Shown here: positions 18,013 to 25,441 of the stretch, piece after piece | Numbering within the stretch: position 1 is the first letter of the stretch | Layout: each line of letters opens with the position of its first letter | Assembly: GCF_037977055.1 (NCBI RefSeq) | Contig: NZ_CP150274.1 | Coordinates: 6,138,001-6,202,000 of the forward strand | DNA from: Paenibacillus sp. FSL K6-1096 | GTDB lineage: Bacteria; Bacillota; Bacilli; Paenibacillales; Paenibacillaceae | DNA: 64,000 bases | Reading direction: 5' to 3' | The notes under the pieces: generated by a model | Told to the model about the DNA's origin: nothing | The model's input: only the letters and a program-made list of their open reading frames with translations | Database searches by the model: none | Program-made: the position numbers and the translations under genes

Positions 18013-18252
18013 CTACACCTGTTTGAAGGCGGCGATAATATTATGGTATTCTTCCTCATTATCCTTGTAGGACTCTTTATTGAAGCGGTTGTTCACCCAC
18101 TGCATCATGGCCGGACGGCTCATGAAGGTATGCGTCTCTTCGCCCCACTGATCGGATATTTCGCGGAGGATAATGTAACGTCCCTGAACCTCGACCGTCA
18201 TCATGTTCCACTTGTCTGTTTTGTATATTTCATGTTTTTTGATCATTTTCAT
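18013..18252 (-). CDS. Conserved hypothetical protein, 79 residues
   Basis: Starts MKMIKKHEIYKTDKW and ends IIAAFKQV. It is soluble and rich in aromatic and charged residues, with TVEVQGRYIILREISDQWGE forming likely beta strands and a helical C-terminus. The ATG at 18252 has AGGGTGG just upstream; the frame is open further to 18324, but that part is hydrophobic and lacks a ribosome binding site. Followed at once by the 56-residue membrane protein gene. Function unknown. Confidence 0.65.
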   Translation of the reverse strand: MKMIKKHEIYKTDKWNMMTVEVQGRYIILREISDQWGEETHTFMSRPAMMQWVNNRFNKESYKDNEEEYHNIIAAFKQV

Positions 18253-18344
18253 TACCACCCTGGCGATTTTTGGCTTTTGGCTCAATGATAACGCACCGGA
18301 GAAGGGAAAAGCAAATGAAATCAAGAATTCAGGGAAATGATGGA

Positions 18345-18373
18345 TTGCTTTACAGGTATAGATAGAGTATAAT
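18345..18373 (+). promoter_or_regulatory. Sigma-A promoter of the cold-shock gene
   Basis: TTGCTT (18345-18350), a 17-base spacer, TATAAT (18368-18373). A perfect 14-bp palindrome CGCCATATATGGCG (18383-18396) lies in the short leader, right before the AGGAGG. It could be an operator or a cold-responsive RNA hairpin. Confidence 0.82.
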
Positions 18374-18418
18374 ATAGATATTCGCCATATATGGCGGTAT
18401 TTTTAGGAGGTTGTTCAT

Positions 18419-18616
18419 TTGAAAGGTACAGTAAAATGGTTTAACGCAGAAAAAGGTTATGGTTTCCTTCAAGTAGAAGGCGGCGAAGATGTATTCGTTC
18501 ACTTCTCAGCTATTCAAGGCGAAGGCTTCAAGACATTGGATGAAGGCCAAGCGGTAGAATTCGATGTAACTGAAGGCAATCGCGGTCCACAGGCAGCGAA
18601 CGTAGTTAAATTATAA
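18419..18616 (+). CDS. Cold-shock protein (CspA/CspB family)
   Basis: 65-residue single cold-shock domain that binds single-stranded RNA/DNA and melts RNA structure. RNP1 is KGYGFLQV (residues 13-20) and RNP2 is VFVHF (about 27-31). The start is a TTG at 18419 preceded by TAGGAGG; the protein begins MKGTVKWFNAEKG. Base usage is more AT-rich than its neighbours, with A/T-ending codons, common for csp genes. Monocistronic: strong promoter, short leader, terminator at 18707. Confidence 0.96.
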   Translation: MKGTVKWFNAEKGYGFLQVEGGEDVFVHFSAIQGEGFKTLDEGQAVEFDVTEGNRGPQAANVVKL

Positions 18617-18706
18617 GATTCGGCGCAGACAGAGCTTCTGTCAGCCGCAATATATATATTTGATGCAGCACGCACTGGCATGAGTAGCATCAGGCAACTT
18701 AAGCAG

Positions 18707-18735
18707 CACAGTTCCTTCGGGGGCTGTGTTTTTTT
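18707..18735 (+). terminator. Terminator of the cold-shock gene
   Basis: CACAGTTCC-TTCG-GGGGCTGTG (18707-18728) with a UUCG tetraloop followed by seven T. Confidence 0.88.
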
Positions 18736-18834
18736 ATTGTTATGGATCGCGATGGTGTGAGGGGCGGATGTAGTCGAAAAACCAACCACATGGGCTTGCC
18801 CGGCCAGGCTCTCACCCGGTCCGGGCAACATAAA

Positions 18835-20088
18835 CTACAATGAAGTTTTGGACTTGTTCCGCAGCGGCCGGGATATACCGCCGCCGGTATCCAGCAGATG
18901 CCGGAGCAGGAAGCCGGCGAAGGCCAGGATGGAGAAGCCGGTGGCCACTACATAGAAGATAACCCGCCCGGCATCCTGGTAGACGATTCCGCCGAAGGTG
19001 CCACTGAGCAGCCCTGCTCCGCTGGACCAGACCACCGTGAACAGCGCCATGCCCGTTGCCCGGAGATGATCGGGGATCATCCGTGTGATGTAGCGCACGG
19101 CAGTGACATAATAGATGCCGAACGAGACGCTGTGCATCGCCTGTATGGCCACAACCATACCCGGCTCCTGGACCAGCGCCATCAACAGGAAGCGTAGCGT
19201 GAACATCAGGCTGGCAAAAGCGAGCAGCGGCAGCTCCTTGAACCTGTCGCCGTATTTGCTGAGCAGGAAGAAGACCGGGATTTCGCTGAGCGCAGAGGCC
19301 AGGAGCGCCCAGCCCACAATCTCATCGCCCGCATTCATCCCCTTGAGGCTGATGGTCAGGAAGGCCTCGTTCATCCGGTAGCCGATGGCAAGCAGGAAGA
19401 CGGAGCCGAAGAACCACAGCACTTCCTTTTGCAGCAGAATCTGCCGGAGTCCGGCTCCCTTAAGCGGCTGGTCCGGGTCTGGAGCTTCATCGTCCGGTGT
19501 CACAGTCCCCGAGGGCTCGCTGCGTTTCACATCCTTAAGTCCCAATGTAATCAGCAGCGCAGTTACAACGATTACAATACAGATCGCCACGCTGTACTCA
19601 GGACCCAGAGCTCTGAGCACATAGCCGATGGTCAGGGCGAAGAACGAATATCCCAGAGAGCCGAACACACGGATGGCGATGAAGTTGCGTCCGTGCCGCT
19701 GGGCGATTCGGATTGCCATCGTATCTGCAAGCGGAAATACAGGGTAATAGAAGAAATAGAAACAGGATAAGATAAGCAGTACGCCGGAGAAACTGGTGGC
19801 CTGGAACAGAATAATCGCGGTTACGAGCTGCCCGCCAAGCAGCAGAGCCATAATCTTACGTACCGTACCGAGCCGGTCACTCATCATACTCCAGAAGAGA
19901 TTCGAGAGAATGGAGATTAGCGGGCCTACGGAGTAGAGCAGACCCATCTGCGGACTGCTGAAGCCTAAATGCGCATAGAATAAGGGGAAATAAGACACAA
20001 CCAGCACACTGGTGCCGTACAGCGTAAACATAAAGGACCGCAGCCAGTTCTGGTCGCTGTACTGGCCGCTGCGATGTCCTGTATTCAT
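18835..20088 (-). CDS. MFS transporter (MFS_1_like / nucleoside-sugar permease type)
   Basis: About 417 residues with twelve hydrophobic segments. LFYAHLGFSSPQMGLLYS in TM1-TM2, GPLISILSNLFWSMMSDRLG around motif A, and the mid-protein cytoplasmic loop with acidic residues (TPDDEAPDPDQP) match the MFS_1_like group related to LacY/NupG/HcaT. The start is ATG 20088 with GGAGGA nine bases upstream; an in-frame GTG at 20097 sits inside that site. It stands divergent from the ytpB-like gene. Substrate unknown. Confidence 0.85.
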   Translation of the reverse strand: MNTGHRSGQYSDQNWLRSFMFTLYGTSVLVVSYFPLFYAHLGFSSPQMGLLYSVGPLISILSNLFWSMMSDRLGTVRKIMALLLGGQLVTAIILFQATSFSGVLLILSCFYFFYYPVFPLADTMAIRIAQRHGRNFIAIRVFGSLGYSFFALTIGYVLRALGPEYSVAICIVIVVTALLITLGLKDVKRSEPSGTVTPDDEAPDPDQPLKGAGLRQILLQKEVLWFFGSVFLLAIGYRMNEAFLTISLKGMNAGDEIVGWALLASALSEIPVFFLLSKYGDRFKELPLLAFASLMFTLRFLLMALVQEPGMVVAIQAMHSVSFGIYYVTAVRYITRMIPDHLRATGMALFTVVWSSGAGLLSGTFGGIVYQDAGRVIFYVVATGFSILAFAGFLLRHLLDTGGGISRPLRNKSKTSL

Positions 20089-20239
20089 GAATTGCACTCC
20101 TCCGGATACAGCAATAGTTGAATTTTAACCTTTGTCAGGCCGAATGGCTAATAGTATAACACATAACAAGAGGGCCATGGGCCTTGTTAAATATCATTTT
20201 TCTGAATCTTTCAAGCTTTTGCGAAAGTGATTTTGTTGT

Positions 20240-20268
20240 TTGTACAAATACGCTCTGCATATTATAAT
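20240..20268 (+). promoter_or_regulatory. Sigma-A promoter of the DUF2600 gene
   Basis: TTGTAC (20240-20245), 17-base spacer, TATAAT (20263-20268), 30 bases before the start codon. Confidence 0.7.
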
Positions 20269-20297
20269 AATGATGATTTGGATAAGGAGACAACAAT

Positions 20298-21395
20298 GTG
20301 GAGGCACTGTCATTGAATGAATTTGAGCAAGGCCGTTACCTGAGTCCGCGCGGTCCGATTGGACTGATGAACAGGGTCTACAAGTACGTGCTGCCGGAAG
20401 TGCGATCATGTCTCGATTTCTGGCGCAAGGATGCAGCAGGGATTCCTGATCCCGAGCTCCGCAAGCAAGCGCTTGCCAGCATTGAAACGAAGCAGTTTCA
20501 TTGCGAGGGCGGCGGAATCTATGCCGCCGGCAATTTGTCGATGAGACATATACTGATTCCGCTAATTGTTGCTTATCAGACGATCAGTGATTATTTGGAC
20601 AACCTGTGCGACCGCAGTACTTCGCTTGATCCTGCCGATTTCCGGCTGCTGCACCAGTCCATGCTGGATGCAATTACCCCCGGGGCAGAGCTGGTGAATT
20701 ATTACGCGCTGCGCACCGAGCAGAATGACGGCGGATATCTGCACAGACTGGTGCTGACCTGCCAGGAGATGACCGCCAAGCTTCCCGGATATGGTGCGGC
20801 TGCTGAAGAGATTCGTCATCTGGCCGTATTATACACCGATCTCCAGGTCTACAAGCACATCCACCCGGAGCTGAGGGAAGCTGCTCTGAAGGAATGGTGG
20901 GAGAAGGAGGGCCATCTCGCGCCTCATCTCCAGTGGAACGAGTTCGCGGCCGCAACCGGTTCAACCCTTGGCGTATTCATGCTTTTTCTGGCTTCCTGCG
21001 ATCCGGGGCTGAGCCTCTCTGCAGCGGCTTCCATTCGTGCTGCCTACTTCCCGCATGTGTGCGGACTGCACATTATGCTGGATTACCTGATTGACCAGGA
21101 CGAAGACCGGGCAGGCGGAGATCTCAATTTCTGCAATTATTATGACGATACGGAGACGATGCTGAACCGGATAGCTTCCATCGTGGAGTGGGCCCGCCGG
21201 GATGTCGCTGATCTTCCCGAGACCTCTATGCACCGTATGGTCATCGAAGGGCTTCTGGCACTTTATTTATCCGATCCGAAGGTCAGGGAACAGCGGGAGG
21301 TCCGTCTGGTGTCCCGGCGGCTGATGAGAAGAAGCCCGCTGACCCGGCTGTTCTTCTTCGTCAACAGCCGGTGGATACGCAAACACATGTATTAA
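20298..21395 (+). CDS. ytpB: DUF2600 family terpene synthase (YtpB, tetraprenyl-beta-curcumene synthase type)
   Basis: 365 residues, almost the length of B. subtilis YtpB (about 367). YtpB cyclises a C35 prenyl diphosphate to tetraprenyl-beta-curcumene, a step toward sesquarterpenoids. Family marks: FHCEGGGIYAAG near residue 74, the acidic SDYLDNLCDRS near residue 96, and DYLIDQDEDRAGGDLNFCNY near residue 258; these acidic stretches are candidate Mg-diphosphate sites in a class distinct from classical DDxxD synthases. The start is GTG 20298, seven bases after AAGGAGA; an overlapping ATG at 20296 gives only six codons. The prenyl transferase and cyclase partners are not in this window. Confidence 0.9.
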   Translation: MEALSLNEFEQGRYLSPRGPIGLMNRVYKYVLPEVRSCLDFWRKDAAGIPDPELRKQALASIETKQFHCEGGGIYAAGNLSMRHILIPLIVAYQTISDYLDNLCDRSTSLDPADFRLLHQSMLDAITPGAELVNYYALRTEQNDGGYLHRLVLTCQEMTAKLPGYGAAAEEIRHLAVLYTDLQVYKHIHPELREAALKEWWEKEGHLAPHLQWNEFAAATGSTLGVFMLFLASCDPGLSLSAAASIRAAYFPHVCGLHIMLDYLIDQDEDRAGGDLNFCNYYDDTETMLNRIASIVEWARRDVADLPETSMHRMVIEGLLALYLSDPKVREQREVRLVSRRLMRRSPLTRLFFFVNSRWIRKHMY

Positions 21396-21468
21396 TTGGA
21401 TTCAGATGCAGCCGGAACATGCTCCCTCCAGGAGAGAACCGGCGCAATTTTAAGGAGGAACTTACAGA

Positions 21469-22440
21469 ATGTCAAACGTCAAAAAAATTGCAGTACTAAC
21501 CAGCGGAGGCGACTCCCAGGGCATGAACGCCGCTGTGCGTGCAGTAGTCCGCAGCGCGATCTACTTCGGGATTGAAGTGTTCGGCATCCAGCGCGGCTAT
21601 CAGGGCCTGCTGAACCGTGATATTTTCCCGATGGATCTGCGCAGTGTCGGCGACATCATCCAGCGCGGAGGTACGATTCTGCAATCGGCACGCTGTCTGG
21701 AGTTCTTGAAGCCTGAAGGCCAGCAGAAGGGGGCCGACATTCTTAACGAGCTGGGCATCGACGGCCTGGTCGTTATCGGCGGCGACGGCTCTTATCAAGG
21801 GGCCAACAAGCTCAGCAAGCTGGGCATCAAGACTATGGCTCTGCCGGGTACAATTGATAATGATATTTCGTTTACGGATTATACAATTGGCTTCGATACC
21901 GCTGTTGGGGTGGTAGTCGATGCCATCAACAAATTGCGCGATACCATGTCTTCCCATGAGCGTTCCTCCATCGTTGAGGTCATGGGACGCCACTGCGGCG
22001 ACATCGCACTTCATGCCGGCCTGGCTTCCGGAGCGGAGACCATCCTCGTGCCGGAGATGCCGTATGACCTGAATGAAGTGGCTGACCGGATGAAGGATAA
22101 TTTCGCCCGCGGCAAGCGTCACAGTATCGTCATTGTGGCTGAAGGCGTAGGCAAGGGTGAGGACGTTGCCCAAGCCCTTAAGGACCGCCATGCTTCTCTG
22201 GATGCCCGTGTAACCGTACTGGGTCATATTCAGCGCGGTGGTACGCCAACACCGGGTGACCGCAACCTGGCCAGCCGTCTGGCCGACTTCGCGGTACGCA
22301 AGCTCATTGAAGGCGAATCCGACAAGGCCTGCGGAATCATCAAAGGCGAGCTTGTCCTTACGGACATTGATAAAGTTGTTAATACGAAGAAAGATTTCAA
22401 TCTGGAGCTGTACGAACTGGCTTCCCGGCTGTCCCAATAA
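21469..22440 (+). CDS. pfkA: ATP-dependent 6-phosphofructokinase
   Basis: Phosphorylates fructose-6-phosphate in glycolysis. 323 residues. GGDGSYQG near residue 104 and LPGTIDND near residue 125 mark ATP rather than PPi dependence (PPi enzymes have GGDDS and PKTIDND). The Asp of TIDND is the catalytic base. MGRHCGDIA and LGHIQRGGTPTPGDR are substrate-binding signatures. The P-loop-like segment reads TSGGDSQGMNAAVR, where most bacterial PfkA have SGGDAPGMNAA. A ribosome binding site AAGGAGGA precedes the ATG. It is not next to pyk or accA, unlike B. subtilis pfkA, so it may be a second isozyme. A terminator follows at 22476. Confidence 0.94.
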   Translation: MSNVKKIAVLTSGGDSQGMNAAVRAVVRSAIYFGIEVFGIQRGYQGLLNRDIFPMDLRSVGDIIQRGGTILQSARCLEFLKPEGQQKGADILNELGIDGLVVIGGDGSYQGANKLSKLGIKTMALPGTIDNDISFTDYTIGFDTAVGVVVDAINKLRDTMSSHERSSIVEVMGRHCGDIALHAGLASGAETILVPEMPYDLNEVADRMKDNFARGKRHSIVIVAEGVGKGEDVAQALKDRHASLDARVTVLGHIQRGGTPTPGDRNLASRLADFAVRKLIEGESDKACGIIKGELVLTDIDKVVNTKKDFNLELYELASRLSQ

Positions 22441-22475
22441 AATTAACGGAATTATAGCACTTCGGACCATTATGG

Positions 22476-22514
22476 GCGGACCTGCTCTTTTCGCAAAGAG
22501 AGGTCCGCTTTTTT
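22476..22514 (+). terminator. Terminator of the phosphofructokinase gene
   Basis: GCGGACCT (22476-22483) and AGGTCCGC (22501-22508) with an inner CTCTTTT/AAAGAG pairing, followed by six T. Confidence 0.9.
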
Positions 22515-22519
22515 CTGCC

Positions 22520-22565
22520 TTGACATATACCCCCGCCCGTATATAATAATACCCATAGGGGTATA
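22520..22565 (+). promoter_or_regulatory. Promoter with CstR-type operators
   Basis: TTGACA (22520-22525), 16-base spacer, TATAAT (22542-22547). The near-perfect palindrome ATACCCATAGGGGTAT (22549-22564; one mismatch from ATACCCC-TAGGGGTAT style sites) covers the start of transcription. A second, poorer copy ATACCCCCGCCCGTAT (22527-22542) fills the spacer. Such C/G-tract palindromes are the known operator form of CsoR/CstR repressors, and a cstR gene ends this operon. Repressor binding here would block the polymerase directly. Confidence 0.8.
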
Positions 22566-22587
22566 CAAAACGAGGAGGAAAATACAG

Positions 22588-25086
22588 ATGGGCAGAACTA
22601 TAGTCATTATAGGCGGCGTTGCCGGAGGAGCTTCGGCGGCTGCACGCTTAAGAAGATTAAATGAAGAGGACCGGATTGTTATTCTGGAGCGGGGCGAGCA
22701 TGTTTCTTTTGCCAACTGCGGACTGCCTTATTACATCGGTGAGAGCATTGATGCCAGAGAGAAGCTGTTCCTGCAGACACCGGCCGGTATCCGGGCGCGC
22801 TTCAATATTGAAGTGAATGTTCTCACGGAAGCAACAGCGATTGACCGCGAACGCAAGGAAGTCCATTGCCGTAATGTTACCACCGGAGAGGTTATGCGGA
22901 TTCCGTATGACATCGTTGTCCTCTCGCCAGGAGCGAAGCCGGTTGTTCCACCGATTCCGGGCCTGGCAGCGGCGGAGAATCTGTTCACGCTGCGGAACAT
23001 CCCGGATACGGACCGGATTAAGGCTTATGTCGATAACCGTCAGCCTGCACATGCTACGGTAATCGGTGCAGGATTCATTGGTCTTGAGATGGCGGAGAAT
23101 CTGCGGGAGCGGGGGCTTGACGTCACCGTCATAGACCGGGGCGGGCAGATCTTAAGTCCGCTTGATGTGGAGATGGTCCGCCCGCTGGAAGCCCATATGC
23201 GGCTGCATGGGGTGGAGCTGCGGCTCCACGAGGGGGTTGAAGCTATTGAAGAGCAGGGCCGGCTCCTTCGTCTATCCTCCGGCAGTGAGCTGAGAACGGA
23301 TATGATTATTCTGGCGATAGGGGTCAGCCCGGAGAGTGATCTCGCCCGCAGCAGCGGTCTGGAGCTTGGTGTACGGGGGGCAGTGAAGGTTAATAACTCG
23401 CTGCAGACCAGTGATCCGGCTATCTATGCTGTCGGAGATGTCATTGAGGTGAAGGACCGTGTCCAGGGCTTCGATACCATGGTATCCTTGGCCTGGGGCG
23501 CGAACCGGCAGGGCCGTCTGGCCGCAGACCATATTAACGGGCGCGAAGCTTCTTACACCGGGGCGCTTGGAACGGCAATTATCAAAATTTTTGATCTGAC
23601 CGCCGCCCTGACCGGCAATAATGAGCAGACACTGCGGCGCCTGGGCGTTCCTTATGAAGCTGTGCATATCCATCCCAATTCTCACGCCGGGTATTATCCA
23701 GGTGCGGCTCCAATTGCCTTGAAGCTCCTGTTCAATCCGCAAACTGGTGAAATCTATGGAGCACAGGCGGTAGGCAGCTCCGGTGCAGACAAAAGAATCG
23801 ATGTTATTGCCACCGCTATCCGCAGCGGGCTGAAGGCCGGAGAGCTTGCTGACCTGGAGCTGGCGTATGCCCCGCCATATTCCTCAGCCAAGGACCCGGT
23901 GAATATGGCCGGATATGTGGCCTCGAACGTTATGGAGGGGCTGGTCCGCAATCTGCAGTGGCATGAAGTGGATGCTTTTGCAGGCGGCGGAGGACTTATC
24001 ATTGATGTCCGGGATGCAGCGGAGCGGCTGGCGGGCTATATTCCGGGTTCGGTTAATATACCTCTGCCTGAGCTGAGAGACCGGCTGGCTGAAATTCCGC
24101 GCGGCGGGGAGATAGCAGTGTCCTGCCAGGTCGGGCTGCGCGGCTATATTGCTGCCAGAATGTTGAGCCAACACGGATACCAGGTGCGCAATGTGGATGG
24201 AGGCTACAAGACATACGCAGCCATGGCTGAGGAGACGCCGGAACCGTCAGAGCGGCAGCAGGTGCAGTCAGCAGAGCGGCCTGTGCTGTCAGAGCAGACC
24301 GTTCAGCCAATACAGCACCTGGAGCAGCCTTCTGTCAGGCAGCCTCTTGTGCTGGATGCTTGCGGTTTACAGTGCCCGGGCCCTATACTCAAAGTGTATG
24401 AGACGCTGCAAGCGATGGAAGAGGGACAGCAGGTGGAGATTACCGCGACCGATTTCGGCTTTGCTGCTGACATCAGGCAGTGGTGCAGCAAGACGCATAA
24501 CACGCTTGAAGCAGTGGACATCACCGGCGGCAAGGTGCGGGCCAGAGTGCGCAAGGGACAATCCGGGGAAGCAGGTGCGGCCCTTCAGACCGCACAAACT
24601 GCACAGGCCGTGCCCCTTGAAGGGACAACCATGATTGTATTCAGCGGTGATCTGGACAAAACTATTGCCTCCTTCATCATCGCGACAGGCGCTGCGGCAA
24701 TGGGCAAGCAGGTAACGATGTTCTTCACCTTCTGGGGGCTGAATGTGCTGCGCCGTGATCAGGCGCCACGGGTGAAGAAGGGCGGACTCGACAGGATGTT
24801 CAGCAGCATGATGCCTAAGGGGACGCGGAAGCTGCCGTTGTCCAGAATGAATATGGGCGGGCTTGGCGCGAAGCTGATCCGCTATACTATGCGGCGCAAG
24901 AATGTGGAATCTCTGGAGAATCTGATGCAAGGCGCACTCAAGGCCGGGGTTAAGCTGATGGCCTGCACGATGAGTATGGATATTATGGGCATCCGCCAGG
25001 AAGAATTAATTGAAGGGGTAGATTTTGGCGGTGTTGCCAGCTATCTGGGAGCCGCCGAGGATTCAGGTGTGAATCTGTTCATCTAA
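22588..25086 (+). CDS. CoA-disulfide reductase-like flavoprotein fused to rhodanese, TusA and DsrE domains
   Basis: 832 residues with four sulfur-handling units in one chain. (1) FAD/NAD(P)H CoA-disulfide reductase, about 1-450: IIGGVAGGASAAARL at the N-terminus, active-site Cys44 in FANCGLPYY, second nucleotide motif VIGAGFIGLEMAENL near 152. (2) Rhodanese, about 460-550: IIDVRDAAERLAGYIPGS and Cys near 511 in SCQVGLRG. (3) TusA/SirA, about 585-655: LDACGLQCPGPILK, whose CPGP Cys carries persulfide. (4) DsrE/F-like, about 680-832: FSGDLDKTIASFI and MACTMSMDIMG with a candidate sulfur-carrier Cys. A Gln/Pro/Glu linker (about 550-583) joins 2 and 3. Likely reduces CoA polysulfides and relays sulfane sulfur; persulfide-induced through CstR. 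Confidence 0.93.
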   Translation: MGRTIVIIGGVAGGASAAARLRRLNEEDRIVILERGEHVSFANCGLPYYIGESIDAREKLFLQTPAGIRARFNIEVNVLTEATAIDRERKEVHCRNVTTGEVMRIPYDIVVLSPGAKPVVPPIPGLAAAENLFTLRNIPDTDRIKAYVDNRQPAHATVIGAGFIGLEMAENLRERGLDVTVIDRGGQILSPLDVEMVRPLEAHMRLHGVELRLHEGVEAIEEQGRLLRLSSGSELRTDMIILAIGVSPESDLARSSGLELGVRGAVKVNNSLQTSDPAIYAVGDVIEVKDRVQGFDTMVSLAWGANRQGRLAADHINGREASYTGALGTAIIKIFDLTAALTGNNEQTLRRLGVPYEAVHIHPNSHAGYYPGAAPIALKLLFNPQTGEIYGAQAVGSSGADKRIDVIATAIRSGLKAGELADLELAYAPPYSSAKDPVNMAGYVASNVMEGLVRNLQWHEVDAFAGGGGLIIDVRDAAERLAGYIPGSVNIPLPELRDRLAEIPRGGEIAVSCQVGLRGYIAARMLSQHGYQVRNVDGGYKTYAAMAEETPEPSERQQVQSAERPVLSEQTVQPIQHLEQPSVRQPLVLDACGLQCPGPILKVYETLQAMEEGQQVEITATDFGFAADIRQWCSKTHNTLEAVDITGGKVRARVRKGQSGEAGAALQTAQTAQAVPLEGTTMIVFSGDLDKTIASFIIATGAAAMGKQVTMFFTFWGLNVLRRDQAPRVKKGGLDRMFSSMMPKGTRKLPLSRMNMGGLGAKLIRYTMRRKNVESLENLMQGALKAGVKLMACTMSMDIMGIRQEELIEGVDFGGVASYLGAAEDSGVNLFI

Positions 25087-25102
25087 AGGGGGCGAAGGAA
25101 CG

Positions 25103-25363
25103 ATGGAGTATGACAAAGCAATTATCAACCGGCTGAAGCGCATAGAAGGACAAGTGCGCGGCGTGCTGGGGATGCTCGAGGAAGGGAAGGATTGCCGGGA
25201 GATTGTCACTCAGCTGACAGCCATCCGCACTGCCGTAGACCGTACTGTCGGTGCAGTCATCGGTGATAATCTGGAGCACTGCATTCAGGATGAGCTGGCC
25301 CAGGGGAATTCTCCCGAGCAAGTGATTAAGGAAGCGGTCGCGCTGCTTGTGAAGAGCCGTTAA
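25103..25363 (+). CDS. cstR: Persulfide-sensing transcriptional repressor CstR (CsoR family)
   Basis: 86 residues, all-helical DUF156/CsoR fold. Cys31 (GKDCREIV) and Cys60 (LEHCIQDE) match the two reactive cysteines of Staphylococcus aureus CstR, which form di- to tetrasulfide bridges with sulfane sulfur and release DNA. The N-terminus MEYDKAIINRLKRIEGQ also closely follows that protein. The Cys-His-Cys copper set of true CsoR is not complete, so copper sensing is unlikely. It lies 16 bases after the fusion enzyme gene, in the same operon, and presumably represses the promoter at 22520. Confidence 0.92.
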   Translation: MEYDKAIINRLKRIEGQVRGVLGMLEEGKDCREIVTQLTAIRTAVDRTVGAVIGDNLEHCIQDELAQGNSPEQVIKEAVALLVKSR

Positions 25364-25370
25364 CCGCAGA

Positions 25371-25419
25371 ACAGCCACAGACGAAAGGGAGGGTCTCCCG
25401 GGTGTCTGTGGCTGTTTTT
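25371..25419 (+). terminator. Terminator of the sulfur operon
   Basis: ACAGCCACAGAC (25371-25382) pairs perfectly with GTCTGTGGCTGT (25404-25415), followed by TTTT. It probably also serves the convergent MATE gene. Confidence 0.9.
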
Positions 25420-25441
25420 GTTGTAAGTTTGTGGGGCTGCT

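Noticed and set aside
18796..18828. TTGCCCGG/CCGGGCAA stem downstream of the minus-strand MFS gene
   Set aside because: Eight-bp stem without a T-run on either strand; too weak to call as terminator.
21469..22440. PPi-dependent phosphofructokinase
   Set aside because: GGDGS and PGTIDND are the ATP-type residues; PPi enzymes have GGDDS and PKTIDND.
25103..25363. Copper-sensing CsoR
   Set aside because: The Cys-His-Cys copper ligand set is incomplete, while Cys31/Cys60 and the sulfur enzyme neighbour fit CstR.
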